Of a DNA stretch of 64,000 nucleotides, positions 30,395 to 38,890 are shown one piece after another. The DNA comes from Alphaproteobacteria bacterium (GTDB lineage: Bacteria > Pseudomonadota > Alphaproteobacteria > Rhizobiales > GCA-2746425). The stretch spans positions 62,001 through 126,000 of the forward strand of contig JANSWZ010000006.1 of the NCBI GenBank assembly GCA_024743215.1. The letters are read 5' to 3'. The notes beneath the pieces are model-generated. The model worked only from the letters and a program-made list of their open reading frames with translations. It had not been told where the DNA came from and searched no databases. Position numbers and translations under genes: made by a program. Every line of letters begins with the position of its first letter. The stretch's first letter is position 1.

Positions 30395-31210
30395 ATGAGC
30401 TTAGTTGCAGGCATAAAACGTACGATCCGTGAACAATTTGGGCGACCGGGCCCACGCCTGTTGACGGTCAAGACTGCGTGGCAGCTGACTCCCAACATGA
30501 TCCGCGTTGTGTTCTCCGGTCCGGAACTGGAAGCTTTCCCGGAAGGCCGTGAAGGTGGCAATTGCAAGCTATTGCTGCCGGACCCGAATGAAACGCGGGA
30601 AGTATTTGCAAAGCGCCTTGCCGACGGCTCCTCTCTGACCAAACGCACCTATACCGTTCGCAGCTTTGATGCCGCGACTGGCGAACTTGCAATTGATTTT
30701 GTCGCTCATGGCGATGAAGGTCCTGCAAGCCGTTGGGCAAGCCGCGCGAAACCCGGCGACTTTCTCGGCTTTGCAGGACCGAGTGGTCCAAAAATCACGC
30801 ATTTTGAGGCCGACTACTACATCATCGCGGCTGATCCATCAGCCATCCCGGTAGCAGCAGCAACACTGGAAGCCATGCCACGCGATGCAAAAGGCACTGC
30901 GATTTTTGAGGTAACATCACCGGAAGACAGACAAACCTTGGATGCACCAGAAGGCATCGATATTCACTGGCTCGTTCAGCCCGATCCTCATGTGCCATCC
31001 ACCGCACAAGAGGATTTCATCCGCGCACTGGACTGGCCGGATGGTCGTGTTCAAACTTGCATTGCAGGAGAATCCAACGTCATCCGCAGCTTGCGTTCAT
31101 TCCTGCACAATGAAAAGCAACTGCCGCGCGAAGACGTCTACATATCCGGTTATTGGAAAATCGGCCTTGTGGAAGACGAGCATCAACAGATGAAACGGAA
31201 AGAAAATTGA
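30395..31210 (+). CDS. Siderophore-interacting protein, FAD-dependent reductase
   Basis: 271 aa from the ATG at 30395, preceded by GGAG with 8-nt spacing; an ATG at 30383 is possible. FAD-binding motif RTYTVRSFD (RxYTxR) at ~90, a GDEGPASRWASRAKPGDFLGFAGPSG block and the C-terminal YWKIGLVEDEH segment are the hallmarks of SIP flavoreductases (ViuB-like), which reduce ferric siderophores in the cytosol with NAD(P)H or ferredoxin. Neighbours suggest a redox module with the haem protein; no siderophore receptor is seen nearby. Confidence 0.88.
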   Translation: MSLVAGIKRTIREQFGRPGPRLLTVKTAWQLTPNMIRVVFSGPELEAFPEGREGGNCKLLLPDPNETREVFAKRLADGSSLTKRTYTVRSFDAATGELAIDFVAHGDEGPASRWASRAKPGDFLGFAGPSGPKITHFEADYYIIAADPSAIPVAAATLEAMPRDAKGTAIFEVTSPEDRQTLDAPEGIDIHWLVQPDPHVPSTAQEDFIRALDWPDGRVQTCIAGESNVIRSLRSFLHNEKQLPREDVYISGYWKIGLVEDEHQQMKRKEN

Positions 31211-31423
31211 AAGATACATTACCGTGTGAAACAGCAGACCGAAATGCAATCGAGTTTCGATTACATTGCCGTTTGAATATTTGAGGGTTACAGATTTAAC
31301 GAGACAAGATTTTGCCCGCTTTTAACTGCATCGACTTCCCTCAAATAAAGAGATTGATTTCTCAATTGAATGCAAGGACAACTCGCCAATGGCAATTTGT
31401 AATAGCCGTTCAGGGACCGGGCT

Positions 31424-31750
31424 TTAGTCAGTCCCTGGATATGTACAGATAAGACGGCCATCAGGTTCAGTCGTCCCAATTCCGTTACTTTCCGCACAAA
31501 ATTTCGTAAAACCCTCATTGCACCACTTACTGTCGACCGGCTGACATTCACCGACAGCGTCTCCGGCACCTTTTACCCGGCGTGCAAGCACTCTTTTGAA
31601 ATGACCTGGTCCTCGAATACCCACCCGCTTACCTGCTTCCATGCGAATATGGTCTCTCTTTTCGACTTTCGATGCCTCGGCGAGGCCCGCCGTTGCCGGC
31701 AACATGAGTGCGGCGACCGCTATCGTAATACCTTGAACTAAATGTTTCAT
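31424..31750 (-). CDS. Small secreted four-cysteine protein, unknown family
   Basis: 108 aa. A signal peptide (VQGITIAVAALMLPATAGLA) and mature ~80 residues, basic, with four cysteines at 69, 77, 85 and 102, suggesting two disulfides. A clean GAGAGGAACAGGAAT precedes the ATG. I recognise no family. It stands alone, between the SIP gene and a probable gene relic. Confidence 0.6.
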   Translation of the reverse strand: MKHLVQGITIAVAALMLPATAGLAEASKVEKRDHIRMEAGKRVGIRGPGHFKRVLARRVKGAGDAVGECQPVDSKWCNEGFTKFCAESNGIGTTEPDGRLICTYPGTD

Positions 31751-32171
31751 ATTCCTGTTCCTCTCTTTGATGTGGATTGCAAATGTTCGTTACGTCTCAT
31801 GAAGTCGATTGTTGATCCTCAAAGTAACGAGTGAGACCACACCCTGGGTCATACGAGCTTGATGAAATCTGAATAGGACATTCACACAGCATTCAGATTT
31901 AAAAATTCCTTGTTTTTCTATTCGCAAAATTCCGACATCAACCGCCATTAGGTGAGGCAAAATGGATACTTACGACCTCAAAGGGACAGCAGACCCATCT
32001 ACGGGTTGAGTTCAAAAGGTTTGATGCTCGCAGGTCAGACAGTTATCCAGATTGAAGACGGCAGCGTCGTTCGCGCAAACCAATCAATTGGGAAGTGTTA
32101 AAAAACGTCTGTTCAAACTGCTTCTTTTGCGGTCTTCTCACAGCAACGGGCCAAAATGTTAGGGTGCACGA
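31751..32171. other. Spacer with a possible SnoaL-like gene relic
   Basis: Around 31960-32100 a short plus-strand frame (ATG at 31962) reads into a stop after 15 codons; in a shifted frame a segment ending GLMLAGQTVIQIEDGSVVRANQSI runs to a stop at about 32100. That phrase resembles the C-terminal strand pair of SnoaL/NTF2-like proteins, so this may be a decayed gene. Evidence is weak. The rest of the spacer holds nothing I can name. Confidence 0.3.
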
Positions 32172-32798
32172 ATGACTTACGAGACCTGGATAGCCTTTGC
32201 GATCGCCAGTTCAATCGTCGTCCTCATCCCCGGACCCAACATCGTTCTGACTGTCAACTATGCGATCCGGGACGGAAAGCGATCCGGATTGGCAACCATT
32301 CCCGGCGTCGTGGCCGGAGCCTTCATTGCCATGTCTTTGTCCCTGGCCGGCGCCGGGGCGCTTTTGGAGACATCAGCCTACCTGTTTTCGCTGCTCAAGC
32401 TGGCGGGCGCGGTGTATCTCATCTGGCTGGCATATTCTCTCTGGACCGCGCCAGTAGAGGGAGCAACGGCAAATGGAAGCGCTGAAACACAACCATTGAA
32501 ATCGCTGTTTTGGCAGTCGTTCCTGGTCAGTGTTTTGAATCCGAAAGGTCCGGCTTTCTACCTGGCATTTGTTCCTCAATTCGTAACCGCAACCGGATCA
32601 ACTTTTCAGCAATTCGCAATTCTCATTGCAACCTTCCTTGTTGTGGCCACCATAAACAGCCTCTTCTGGCTATTTTTTGCAAGCACTATGCGAGAACAGT
32701 TCCGCAAACCCAAGGCGATGAAGATACTCAATCGTGTCGGTGCCAGCTGCCTGTTTGTGGCCGGAGTGATTACGGTACGAGCAACGCGAGCGACCTGA
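32172..32798 (+). CDS. LysE/RhtB family amino-acid exporter
   Basis: 208 aa, the usual length. VVLIPGPNIVLTVNYAIRDGKRSGLATIPGVVAG is the LysE signature across the first helices; KLAGAVYLIWLAYSLW and KGPAFYLAFVPQFV are conserved too. Six hydrophobic segments. It would export an amino acid or derivative (for example homoserine lactones or threonine in RhtB-type proteins); the substrate is unknown. Stands alone. Confidence 0.93.
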   Translation: MTYETWIAFAIASSIVVLIPGPNIVLTVNYAIRDGKRSGLATIPGVVAGAFIAMSLSLAGAGALLETSAYLFSLLKLAGAVYLIWLAYSLWTAPVEGATANGSAETQPLKSLFWQSFLVSVLNPKGPAFYLAFVPQFVTATGSTFQQFAILIATFLVVATINSLFWLFFASTMREQFRKPKAMKILNRVGASCLFVAGVITVRATRAT

Positions 32799-33187
32799 TC
32801 CAGCGGCCCGTTTTGTCCGCCCTTTTGCCATTCATCTGAGTTACCAACAGTGTAAAATGGCGTGCTCAACAATTGCCGAACAAAGTCCATCAGATGTCCA
32901 CTTAGAGCCCAAATCACTGCTTTTCTGCACCGCCGCGGATGTCTGCATTGCGTTTGATCTGCCGAAAATGGCTACGTTGACTATGCGCGGTGAGAAGCTC
33001 TTGACGCGCATCAATGATGAAGTTGCAAAGCAACATACATTCAACGGCAGAATGAAGTTTCGCGTCTTGGCTGGATGTTTTCATCCATTTGCGCCAGCGG
33101 AACACATCGGTGAGCCAGTGATCTGCGAGAGGGGTGACACCACCAAAGACATTGCGAAGCCCTAAAGGCTGCTGCGGGACGGACCAT
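32799..33187. other. 389-nt spacer without a supported gene
   Basis: Open frames on both strands here do not look like proteins. The stretch at ~32880-33060 resembles the degenerate intergenic sequence often seen between genes of marine Rhodobacterales, but I cannot confirm a family. It precedes the efflux operon and probably holds its promoter. Confidence 0.4.
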
Positions 33188-34435
33188 ATGACGAACAAAA
33201 GTGATGAACTTGCCAAGACTCTGGCCCTTGGCACGAAAAGGAAATGGCATTTGCGGTTGCTTGCAGCTGCGGCAATCGTGGTGGGCGGCCTTGTGGTATG
33301 GCTGTGGGTGCCAATTGGAACGTCTGCAGACAGACCAGTGTATGTGACAGAGACCGTCGGACGTAGTGACATTCAGGTCTCCGTATCTGCAACCGGAACA
33401 ATTGAGCCAACCGATATGGTCGAAGTTTCCAGCGAACTCTCGGGCACAATCACCAATGTTCACGTCGACTTCAATGACACCGTCGAAATTGGGACGGTTC
33501 TGGCGGGGCTGGATACATCACGGCTCGAAGCCGAGCTGGCGGTGCAAAACGCTTCATTGGCTTCGGCTGAGGCCCAGATTGCTATCGCCGAGGCCACGCT
33601 CAGGGAGGCGCGCGCGGACTACGAACGCGGACTTGAACTGGTACAGCGTGGTATCGAATCTGATCAGACATTCACGGCCCAGGAAGCGGAATATGAGCGC
33701 GCTCAGGCGGAACTGTTGTCAGCCATGGCTGCGCGCGATCTGGCACAGGCCAGTGTAGACTTGGTTCAAATTGATATGTCCAAATCTTGCATCTGTTCAC
33801 CGATTGAAGGCGTGGTACTAGATCGCGACGTCGAGGAAGGGCAAATCGTGGCGGCATCGCTTGAGGCACCAATCCTGTTCACAATTGCTGGGGACTTGGA
33901 GCGCATGGAGCTTCAGATTGATATCGACGAATCCGATATCGGCCGTGTGGAAGTGGGTCAACCGGTCGTGTTCACGGTCGAGGCCTATGACGATCGTGAG
34001 TTCCCCGCTGAGATATCCGAGTTGCGCTTTGCTTCCGAAACTGTCGATGGAATCGTGACCTACAAAGGTATCCTGTCACTCGACAATAGCGAAATGGCTC
34101 TGCTCCCCGGAATGACTGCAACGGCAGAGATCATTGTGGCCTCGCAGACGGATGCACTGGTCGTTCCCAACGCTGCACTGCGCTACACACCACCACAAGA
34201 GGCGGCAGCGAACGATAGCACTCGCAGTGGACTTGTTGGAATGGTGCTTCCCAGCCGCCCCAGAGAGGCTGAAGTGGTCCAAACTACGAATGACTCCGTT
34301 TGGGTGCTGCGGGATGGCCTCGCTGTCGAGGTGCCCGTCGAAACTGGTGAAACAGACGGCACTGTTACCGAGATTTTAGCCGGCGATCTGACAACCGGTG
34401 ATCAGGTGATCGAGGACCGGATTGATGTCGAATGA
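33188..34435 (+). CDS. MacA-like periplasmic adaptor (HlyD family)
   Basis: 415 aa from the ATG at 33188; an upstream frame extends to 33134. One N-terminal membrane anchor (RLLAAAAIVVGGLVVWLWV), then an RND-type adaptor: lipoyl half-motifs VEVSSELSGTITNVHVDFNDTV and SPIEGVVLDRDVEEGQIV flank a long coiled hairpin (ASLASAEAQIAIAEATLREARADYE). It would link the inner-membrane ABC transporter to an outer-membrane channel. A CIC pair before the second lipoyl half is unusual for a periplasmic protein. Overlaps the next gene by 11 nt. No TolC-type gene in the window. Confidence 0.9.
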   Translation: MTNKSDELAKTLALGTKRKWHLRLLAAAAIVVGGLVVWLWVPIGTSADRPVYVTETVGRSDIQVSVSATGTIEPTDMVEVSSELSGTITNVHVDFNDTVEIGTVLAGLDTSRLEAELAVQNASLASAEAQIAIAEATLREARADYERGLELVQRGIESDQTFTAQEAEYERAQAELLSAMAARDLAQASVDLVQIDMSKSCICSPIEGVVLDRDVEEGQIVAASLEAPILFTIAGDLERMELQIDIDESDIGRVEVGQPVVFTVEAYDDREFPAEISELRFASETVDGIVTYKGILSLDNSEMALLPGMTATAEIIVASQTDALVVPNAALRYTPPQEAAANDSTRSGLVGMVLPSRPREAEVVQTTNDSVWVLRDGLAVEVPVETGETDGTVTEILAGDLTTGDQVIEDRIDVE

Positions 34436-35141
34436 TGCGCAGCCCCCACTTATCGAGCTGCGCGACATTATACGCATCTACGGCATGGGCGAGGCTGAAG
34501 TACGCGCGTTGGACGGCGTGGATTTACAGATCGAAGCGGGTGATTTTGTCGCGATCATGGGGCCATCGGGTTCAGGCAAGTCCACCGCACTGAATGTGCT
34601 TGGCTGCCTCGACCGCCCGACGTCGGGCAACTACCGCTTCCACGGCACAGAGGTCGCAAACCTTAACCGCGATCAGCGCGCTCTGCTGCGGCGCCACTAT
34701 TTGGGTTTTGTCTTTCAGGGCTATAATCTTTTGCCAAGGATGACCGCGTTGCAAAACGTAGAATTGCCTCTGATCTACAAAGGAATAGGCCATGGAGAAC
34801 GGGTGGAGCGCGCGCTTGTCGCATTGAAAAAAGTCGGGCTGGCGGACCGTGCAAACCATGACCCGTCTGAACTGTCAGGTGGTCAACAACAGCGCGTGGC
34901 GATTGCACGCGCACTTGCCGGCGATCCTCAGGTGGTTTTGGCAGATGAGCCAACAGGCAACCTCGACACCAAGCTGTCGGTCGAAATCATGGAACTTTTG
35001 CACAATCTCAACAGAAACGACGGGCTGACCATCGTTATGGTCACGCACGAACGCGATATGGCCGAATATGCCCGCCGCCTCATCTGGATGGTAGACGGCA
35101 AGGTGGAATCCGACCGTTTGACGGCCAAAGGGGCGGCGTGA
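34425..35141 (+). CDS. MacB-type ABC transporter ATP-binding protein
   Basis: 238 aa; start ATG 34425 lies inside the end of the adaptor gene. Walker A GPSGSGKS at ~43, Q-loop, signature LSGGQQQRV, Walker B VVLADEPTGNLD and the switch His VTHERD are all present. This is the LolD/MacB/SalX subfamily of the FtsX-linked transporters. Overlaps the next start (TGATG). Confidence 0.95.
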   Translation: MSNDAQPPLIELRDIIRIYGMGEAEVRALDGVDLQIEAGDFVAIMGPSGSGKSTALNVLGCLDRPTSGNYRFHGTEVANLNRDQRALLRRHYLGFVFQGYNLLPRMTALQNVELPLIYKGIGHGERVERALVALKKVGLADRANHDPSELSGGQQQRVAIARALAGDPQVVLADEPTGNLDTKLSVEIMELLHNLNRNDGLTIVMVTHERDMAEYARRLIWMVDGKVESDRLTAKGAA

Positions 35142-36346
35142 TGCTTTGGGAAACCTTTAAACTGGCCTTTCAGGCGATCCAGCGCAATCCGATGCGGTCT
35201 TTCCTGACCGTGCTTGGCGTCGTGATCGGCGTCGCCGCTGTTATTGCCATGGTAACAATAGGCAACGGCTCAACCGCACAGGTGACGGCTGATGTGGAAA
35301 CATTTGGTGCAAATCGCCTCATATTGTCTCCAGGCCAAGGCCGAATGGGACCGGGCAGTGACGCGTCGTCGGTAAAACCCTTCACCTTGAGTGACGTCGA
35401 CAAGATCGTCGATCAACTCTCCAGCATCGAGATTGCGGTACCCACGTCCACAAGTCAGTTGGTGGCAGTCTACGGCAATGAAAACTATCAAACGAGCGTG
35501 ACCGGCACGGATTCAGGCTATCTGAGTGTCGCAGATTGGGACCTTTCGTCGGGCCGATCGTTCACTGACTCAGATGAAACCGGCAAAGCCGTCTGCATCC
35601 TTGGCGAAACCGTTGTCGAGGAATTGTTCGGCAACGCAAACCCTCTTGGCGAGGATATCCGCCTCGAAAATATCTCCTGCGAGGTCATCGGTATCCTGAA
35701 GGCAAAAGGTGCTTCAACCTTCGGCACCGATCAGGACGATCTGGTGCTTATCCCCTTCAAAACATATACGCGCCGCATAGCTGGCAGCGCTGACGTCAGC
35801 ATGATCTCGCTCTCTATGCGCGATGGAGTCTCGACGGACCGCGCCGTGAATGACGTAACCATGCTGATGCGTGAGATTCGCCGCATTGATCCCGGTGATG
35901 AGGATGATTTTACCGTCAATACGATGGAACAGCTTTCCTCAATGCTGACTGGGATCAGCGACGTGCTGACTGGTTTGCTTTCGGCGGTAGCGGCTGTATC
36001 ACTTCTTGTGGGGGGGATCGGAATCATGAACATTATGCTGGTGTCTGTCACCGAACGGACGCGGGAAATTGGGATTCGCATGGCTGTTGGGGCCCAAGCC
36101 AGCCAGGTTCTGCTGCAATTCCTTGTCGAAGCCATCGTTCTTTCGGTACTTGGTGGCGCAATTGGCATCGCCTTGGGCATGGGATTTGCAGCAGTCGGCG
36201 CAAATGTGCTGAACATCCCCTTCATCCCCGACCTTGGCATCATCGCCTTGGCTTTTGCTTTTTCTGCAGCCGTCGGGATTGTTTTTGGTTACTTCCCTGC
36301 GCGTGCGGCAGCACGTCTGGACCCCATTGAAGCTTTACGACACTAG
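35141..36346 (+). CDS. MacB-type ABC transporter permease (FtsX family)
   Basis: 401 aa; a single chain for the membrane part, here separate from the ATPase (in MacB of E. coli they are fused). First helix at ~15-40 (NPMRSFLTVLGVVIGVAAVIAMVTIG), a large MacB_PCD periplasmic domain, and three C-terminal helices (LLSAVAAVSLLVGGIGIMNIMLVSVTERTREIGIRMAVGA is the FtsX signature, followed by LVEAIVLSVLGGAIGIALG and LAFAFSAAVGIVFGYFPARAA). Efflux of macrolides, peptides or toxins is typical; substrate unknown. Confidence 0.94.
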   Translation: MLWETFKLAFQAIQRNPMRSFLTVLGVVIGVAAVIAMVTIGNGSTAQVTADVETFGANRLILSPGQGRMGPGSDASSVKPFTLSDVDKIVDQLSSIEIAVPTSTSQLVAVYGNENYQTSVTGTDSGYLSVADWDLSSGRSFTDSDETGKAVCILGETVVEELFGNANPLGEDIRLENISCEVIGILKAKGASTFGTDQDDLVLIPFKTYTRRIAGSADVSMISLSMRDGVSTDRAVNDVTMLMREIRRIDPGDEDDFTVNTMEQLSSMLTGISDVLTGLLSAVAAVSLLVGGIGIMNIMLVSVTERTREIGIRMAVGAQASQVLLQFLVEAIVLSVLGGAIGIALGMGFAAVGANVLNIPFIPDLGIIALAFAFSAAVGIVFGYFPARAAARLDPIEALRH

Positions 36347-36395
36347 GTGCATTGGCTGGTAACCTGTTAGCCATCGATACCATTGGTGAGACTCA

Positions 36396-36710
36396 TCAGC
36401 AGATGGACAACCGAACAATGCGGTCGCGAACAAATGCAGCGCCACCCTTGCGATCGTAGGCTCCACTGACAAAGTATCCAGATGTTAAAAAGAAAAACCC
36501 CAAGAAAAATGCGGCGTTAAACAGAAAGAATAGCCCCAGCAAATTGCTTGAGACAGGCTCATCAACTGGCCATTGGCCACCAGTCCGACCCTAGGGTTGT
36601 GCCACATGATGGGCCACAACAAACGAGATCAGTAAAACACGAAGCCAATGGACAAAGCACAACTTGCCCGGCCGCTGCCGTGAGTCTTGGCCGACGTTAA
36701 ATTCAGACAT
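36396..36710 (-). pseudogene. Acyltransferase-3 family relic with in-frame amber codon
   Basis: Read on the minus strand from the ATG at 36710: HWLRVLLISFVVAHHVAQP, then TAG, then GRTGGQWPVDEPVSSNLLGL and FFLGFFFLTSGYFVSGAYDRK, ending SIC at 36399. This matches the N-terminal ~100 residues of acyltransferase-3 membrane proteins (their WLRVLLI..VAHHA..QPYGPTGG region). The TAG replaces the Tyr codon of QPYG without shifting the frame, and the gene is cut off after ~100 residues next to the macB stop. So it is both nonsense-mutated and truncated. Confidence 0.75.
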
Positions 36711-36741
36711 TTCCAGGCGCCCCTGGAAGTCCAAACACCTG

Positions 36742-36990
36742 TCAGCTGATCTCATCCAATAGCCATTGTGCACGTTCCAATTGCTTTCGCGTTGTCGCGA
36801 GCTTCTGCTCAAGGCGTTTCTTCTTGGTCGCCTTCCTGGTTGTTGCGATCTGTTCAAGCAGGTTGCGTTCATTCTCCAAAAGCTTGTCTATGACCTTTAC
36901 AACATGGCTTGGTTTGATCTTTTTGGCGTTACCCGCCTCAAGCCTTCCATAGTATTTCTTCAGTTTTTCAATCGCCTTTGTCAGCGGCAT
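36742..36990 (-). CDS. Small coiled-coil protein downstream of phosphate transporters
   Basis: 82 aa from the ATG at 36990, which has AAGGA 8 nt upstream (the ATG at 36999 is too close to it). Highly charged, with a lysine-rich central region (KKIKPSHVVKVIDKLLEN then QIATTRKATKKKRLEQKLATTRKQ) predicted helical. No family recognised. It follows the Na/Pi cotransporter gene by 51 nt on the same strand and could be its partner or a nucleic-acid-binding protein; that is open. Confidence 0.6.
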   Translation of the reverse strand: MPLTKAIEKLKKYYGRLEAGNAKKIKPSHVVKVIDKLLENERNLLEQIATTRKATKKKRLEQKLATTRKQLERAQWLLDEIS

Positions 36991-37041
36991 ATCAATCATC
37001 CTTGGTCGTTGTTGGCACAATTGTTCCCTGAGGGGCGAAGA

Positions 37042-38883
37042 TCAGACGGTGTGAGCACCTTCCGTCTTGGTACTTGTCTCCGTGGCGTAAGCTTCCAACT
37101 CGTCGTCATCCATTGCGATGATCTGTTCGACCTCAGCGATGGCGCCATCCCTTTCAACATAGTAAGTGCACGCCGCTTCAATCAGCTCACGCATCGCGCC
37201 ATATGCATAATGGCTGTCATTGAGAAATGAAGTGGCGGCATCGGCACTGATTTTCCCACCCCTTATCAGCGCACCGATCCGCAAATTCGTGCTCTGGTGG
37301 TCGCTTTCAACATGGGTGCGCTCCTCCTCCAGCCACAGGCGGCTGCGGTGCTCCGGATCTGCCAATTCAAGGTTGTTGATCTCGACCAGAATGCGTGCGA
37401 TCTGCGTGCGCAGTTCATTGTAAAGATCCGACATCACATCTTGATGACGCACCGTGTAGCGGATGACATTTTTCCGCATGTGCTTGATATCCTTGATCGC
37501 TCGAACAATCCGCTCCGATACATCACGCAACTGATAGATCCGCGCTATGATATCAGGCGGCAATTCCCTGCTCGTCACCCGGGTTGTGAACTCCACGATT
37601 GCGGAATAGAGGGTTTTGACCCTTTGTTCGTAACGCGCATCCATATCAAAATCGACCGGCTTGCAGCTTGCGGAAACCAGTGCAGCAATGTCCGTGGCTT
37701 CAAACAGATCATGACGATGAATGTTCAGTCCGTGCGTGATCAGCTCGACGGCATTGTCATAAAGGTGCTTCACTTCTTTCTGCAACGCGGTTTCAATTGT
37801 ATCGGGAAATTCCTCAACAGCCTGCGAAAGGTATTTCGGGCGACTAAGGTCGATTGCCGGTTCACGAATGACGCGCTCAATGAATGTGATGAGCCGGTTC
37901 ATCAGTGGCAACATTAACGCCACACCCAGGACGTTGAAAATAGTGTGAAATACAGCCAGTTTTAATGCAAAATCGGTTTCTGCGATTCCCAACAACTGAC
38001 TGAAAAAATCGACCGCTTCACGAATCTGATTGATAAACACCAGAGCGACAAGGGCCGTTGCGCCGTTGAAAATTAGATGAGCAAGAGCCAGTCGCTTGCC
38101 TTGAAAGTTGGCTGTCAGCGAGCCGATGATGGCCGTGATCGTCGTTCCGATATTTGCCCCGATCGCCAGGGCCAGCGCATTTTCATAGGAAATCTGACCA
38201 GACGCCAGCGCTGTAATGATCAGAACCATCGTTGCATGGCTGGACTGCATCACCACCGTCGCCGCGGTGCCAACCAGAGTATAGACCATCAACCCCAGGA
38301 TGCCGGTCAGGGCGTAACGGGTAAGGTCGAAGGAGTCCTTGAAGGTTTCAAAGCCCACTTTCATGTGGTGGATGCCAAGGAACAGAAAGCCCAATCCCGC
38401 CATCACGAAACCCGCACCCTTGAGATACTTCGATTTCTGAAACACAAGAACGACGCCAATCGCCAGAAGCGGCATGGCATAGGCTGAAATTTTGACCTTC
38501 AGACCAAAGCCGGCGACCAACCAGGCACCAGTGGTGGTGCCGATATTTGCCCCAAAGATGATTCCGACACCGGCCAGCAAAGTAAGAAGGCCAGCGCTGA
38601 GGAAAGAGATTGTTATGACGGAGACGAGTGAGCTGGATTGCATAAGTGTCGTGGAAACAATTCCAAACAGCAGTGACTTGGGCACAGAACCGGTAGCGCG
38701 GGCCAATATCTGTTCCAGAAACCCGTCACCAAACAGCTTGAACCCATCTTCAAGCATCAGCATGCCAAACAGGAATATCGCGACCCCTGCTGCGATCTCC
38801 TGAAAATCTGAACTGGCCCAGAACCCGGCAATCAGAATGCCAACGATAACGGGAAGTAGAAGCCGTCTCATATGCGTTTTCAT
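37042..38883 (-). CDS. Na+/phosphate cotransporter with PhoU-like C-terminal domain
   Basis: 613 aa. N-terminal ~350 residues carry the two inverted Na/Pi repeats with the QSSS motif (TLMQSSSLVSVITISFLSAG) and its partner (VMQSSHATMVLIITALASG) and GANIGTTTGAW / GANIGTTITAI. Residues ~360-590 are PhoU-like helices (TALQKEVKHLYDNAVELI, DVSERIVRAIKDIKHM). This is the NptA/YjbB type, which moves phosphate with sodium; some members export it. It starts 7 nt after the Pit gene stop, so both are one operon. Confidence 0.93.
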   Translation of the reverse strand: MKTHMRRLLLPVIVGILIAGFWASSDFQEIAAGVAIFLFGMLMLEDGFKLFGDGFLEQILARATGSVPKSLLFGIVSTTLMQSSSLVSVITISFLSAGLLTLLAGVGIIFGANIGTTTGAWLVAGFGLKVKISAYAMPLLAIGVVLVFQKSKYLKGAGFVMAGLGFLFLGIHHMKVGFETFKDSFDLTRYALTGILGLMVYTLVGTAATVVMQSSHATMVLIITALASGQISYENALALAIGANIGTTITAIIGSLTANFQGKRLALAHLIFNGATALVALVFINQIREAVDFFSQLLGIAETDFALKLAVFHTIFNVLGVALMLPLMNRLITFIERVIREPAIDLSRPKYLSQAVEEFPDTIETALQKEVKHLYDNAVELITHGLNIHRHDLFEATDIAALVSASCKPVDFDMDARYEQRVKTLYSAIVEFTTRVTSRELPPDIIARIYQLRDVSERIVRAIKDIKHMRKNVIRYTVRHQDVMSDLYNELRTQIARILVEINNLELADPEHRSRLWLEEERTHVESDHQSTNLRIGALIRGGKISADAATSFLNDSHYAYGAMRELIEAACTYYVERDGAIAEVEQIIAMDDDELEAYATETSTKTEGAHTV

Positions 38884-38890
38884 AGGCGCT

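Noticed and set aside
31962-32100. Possible SnoaL-like gene
   Set aside because: Short, frame-broken and recognised from one phrase only, so it is described only as a possible relic in the spacer.
32857-33165. Open frame of 102 codons on the plus strand and a long frame on the minus strand before the efflux operon
   Set aside because: Neither has protein-like composition or a ribosome site; resembles non-coding intergenic sequence.
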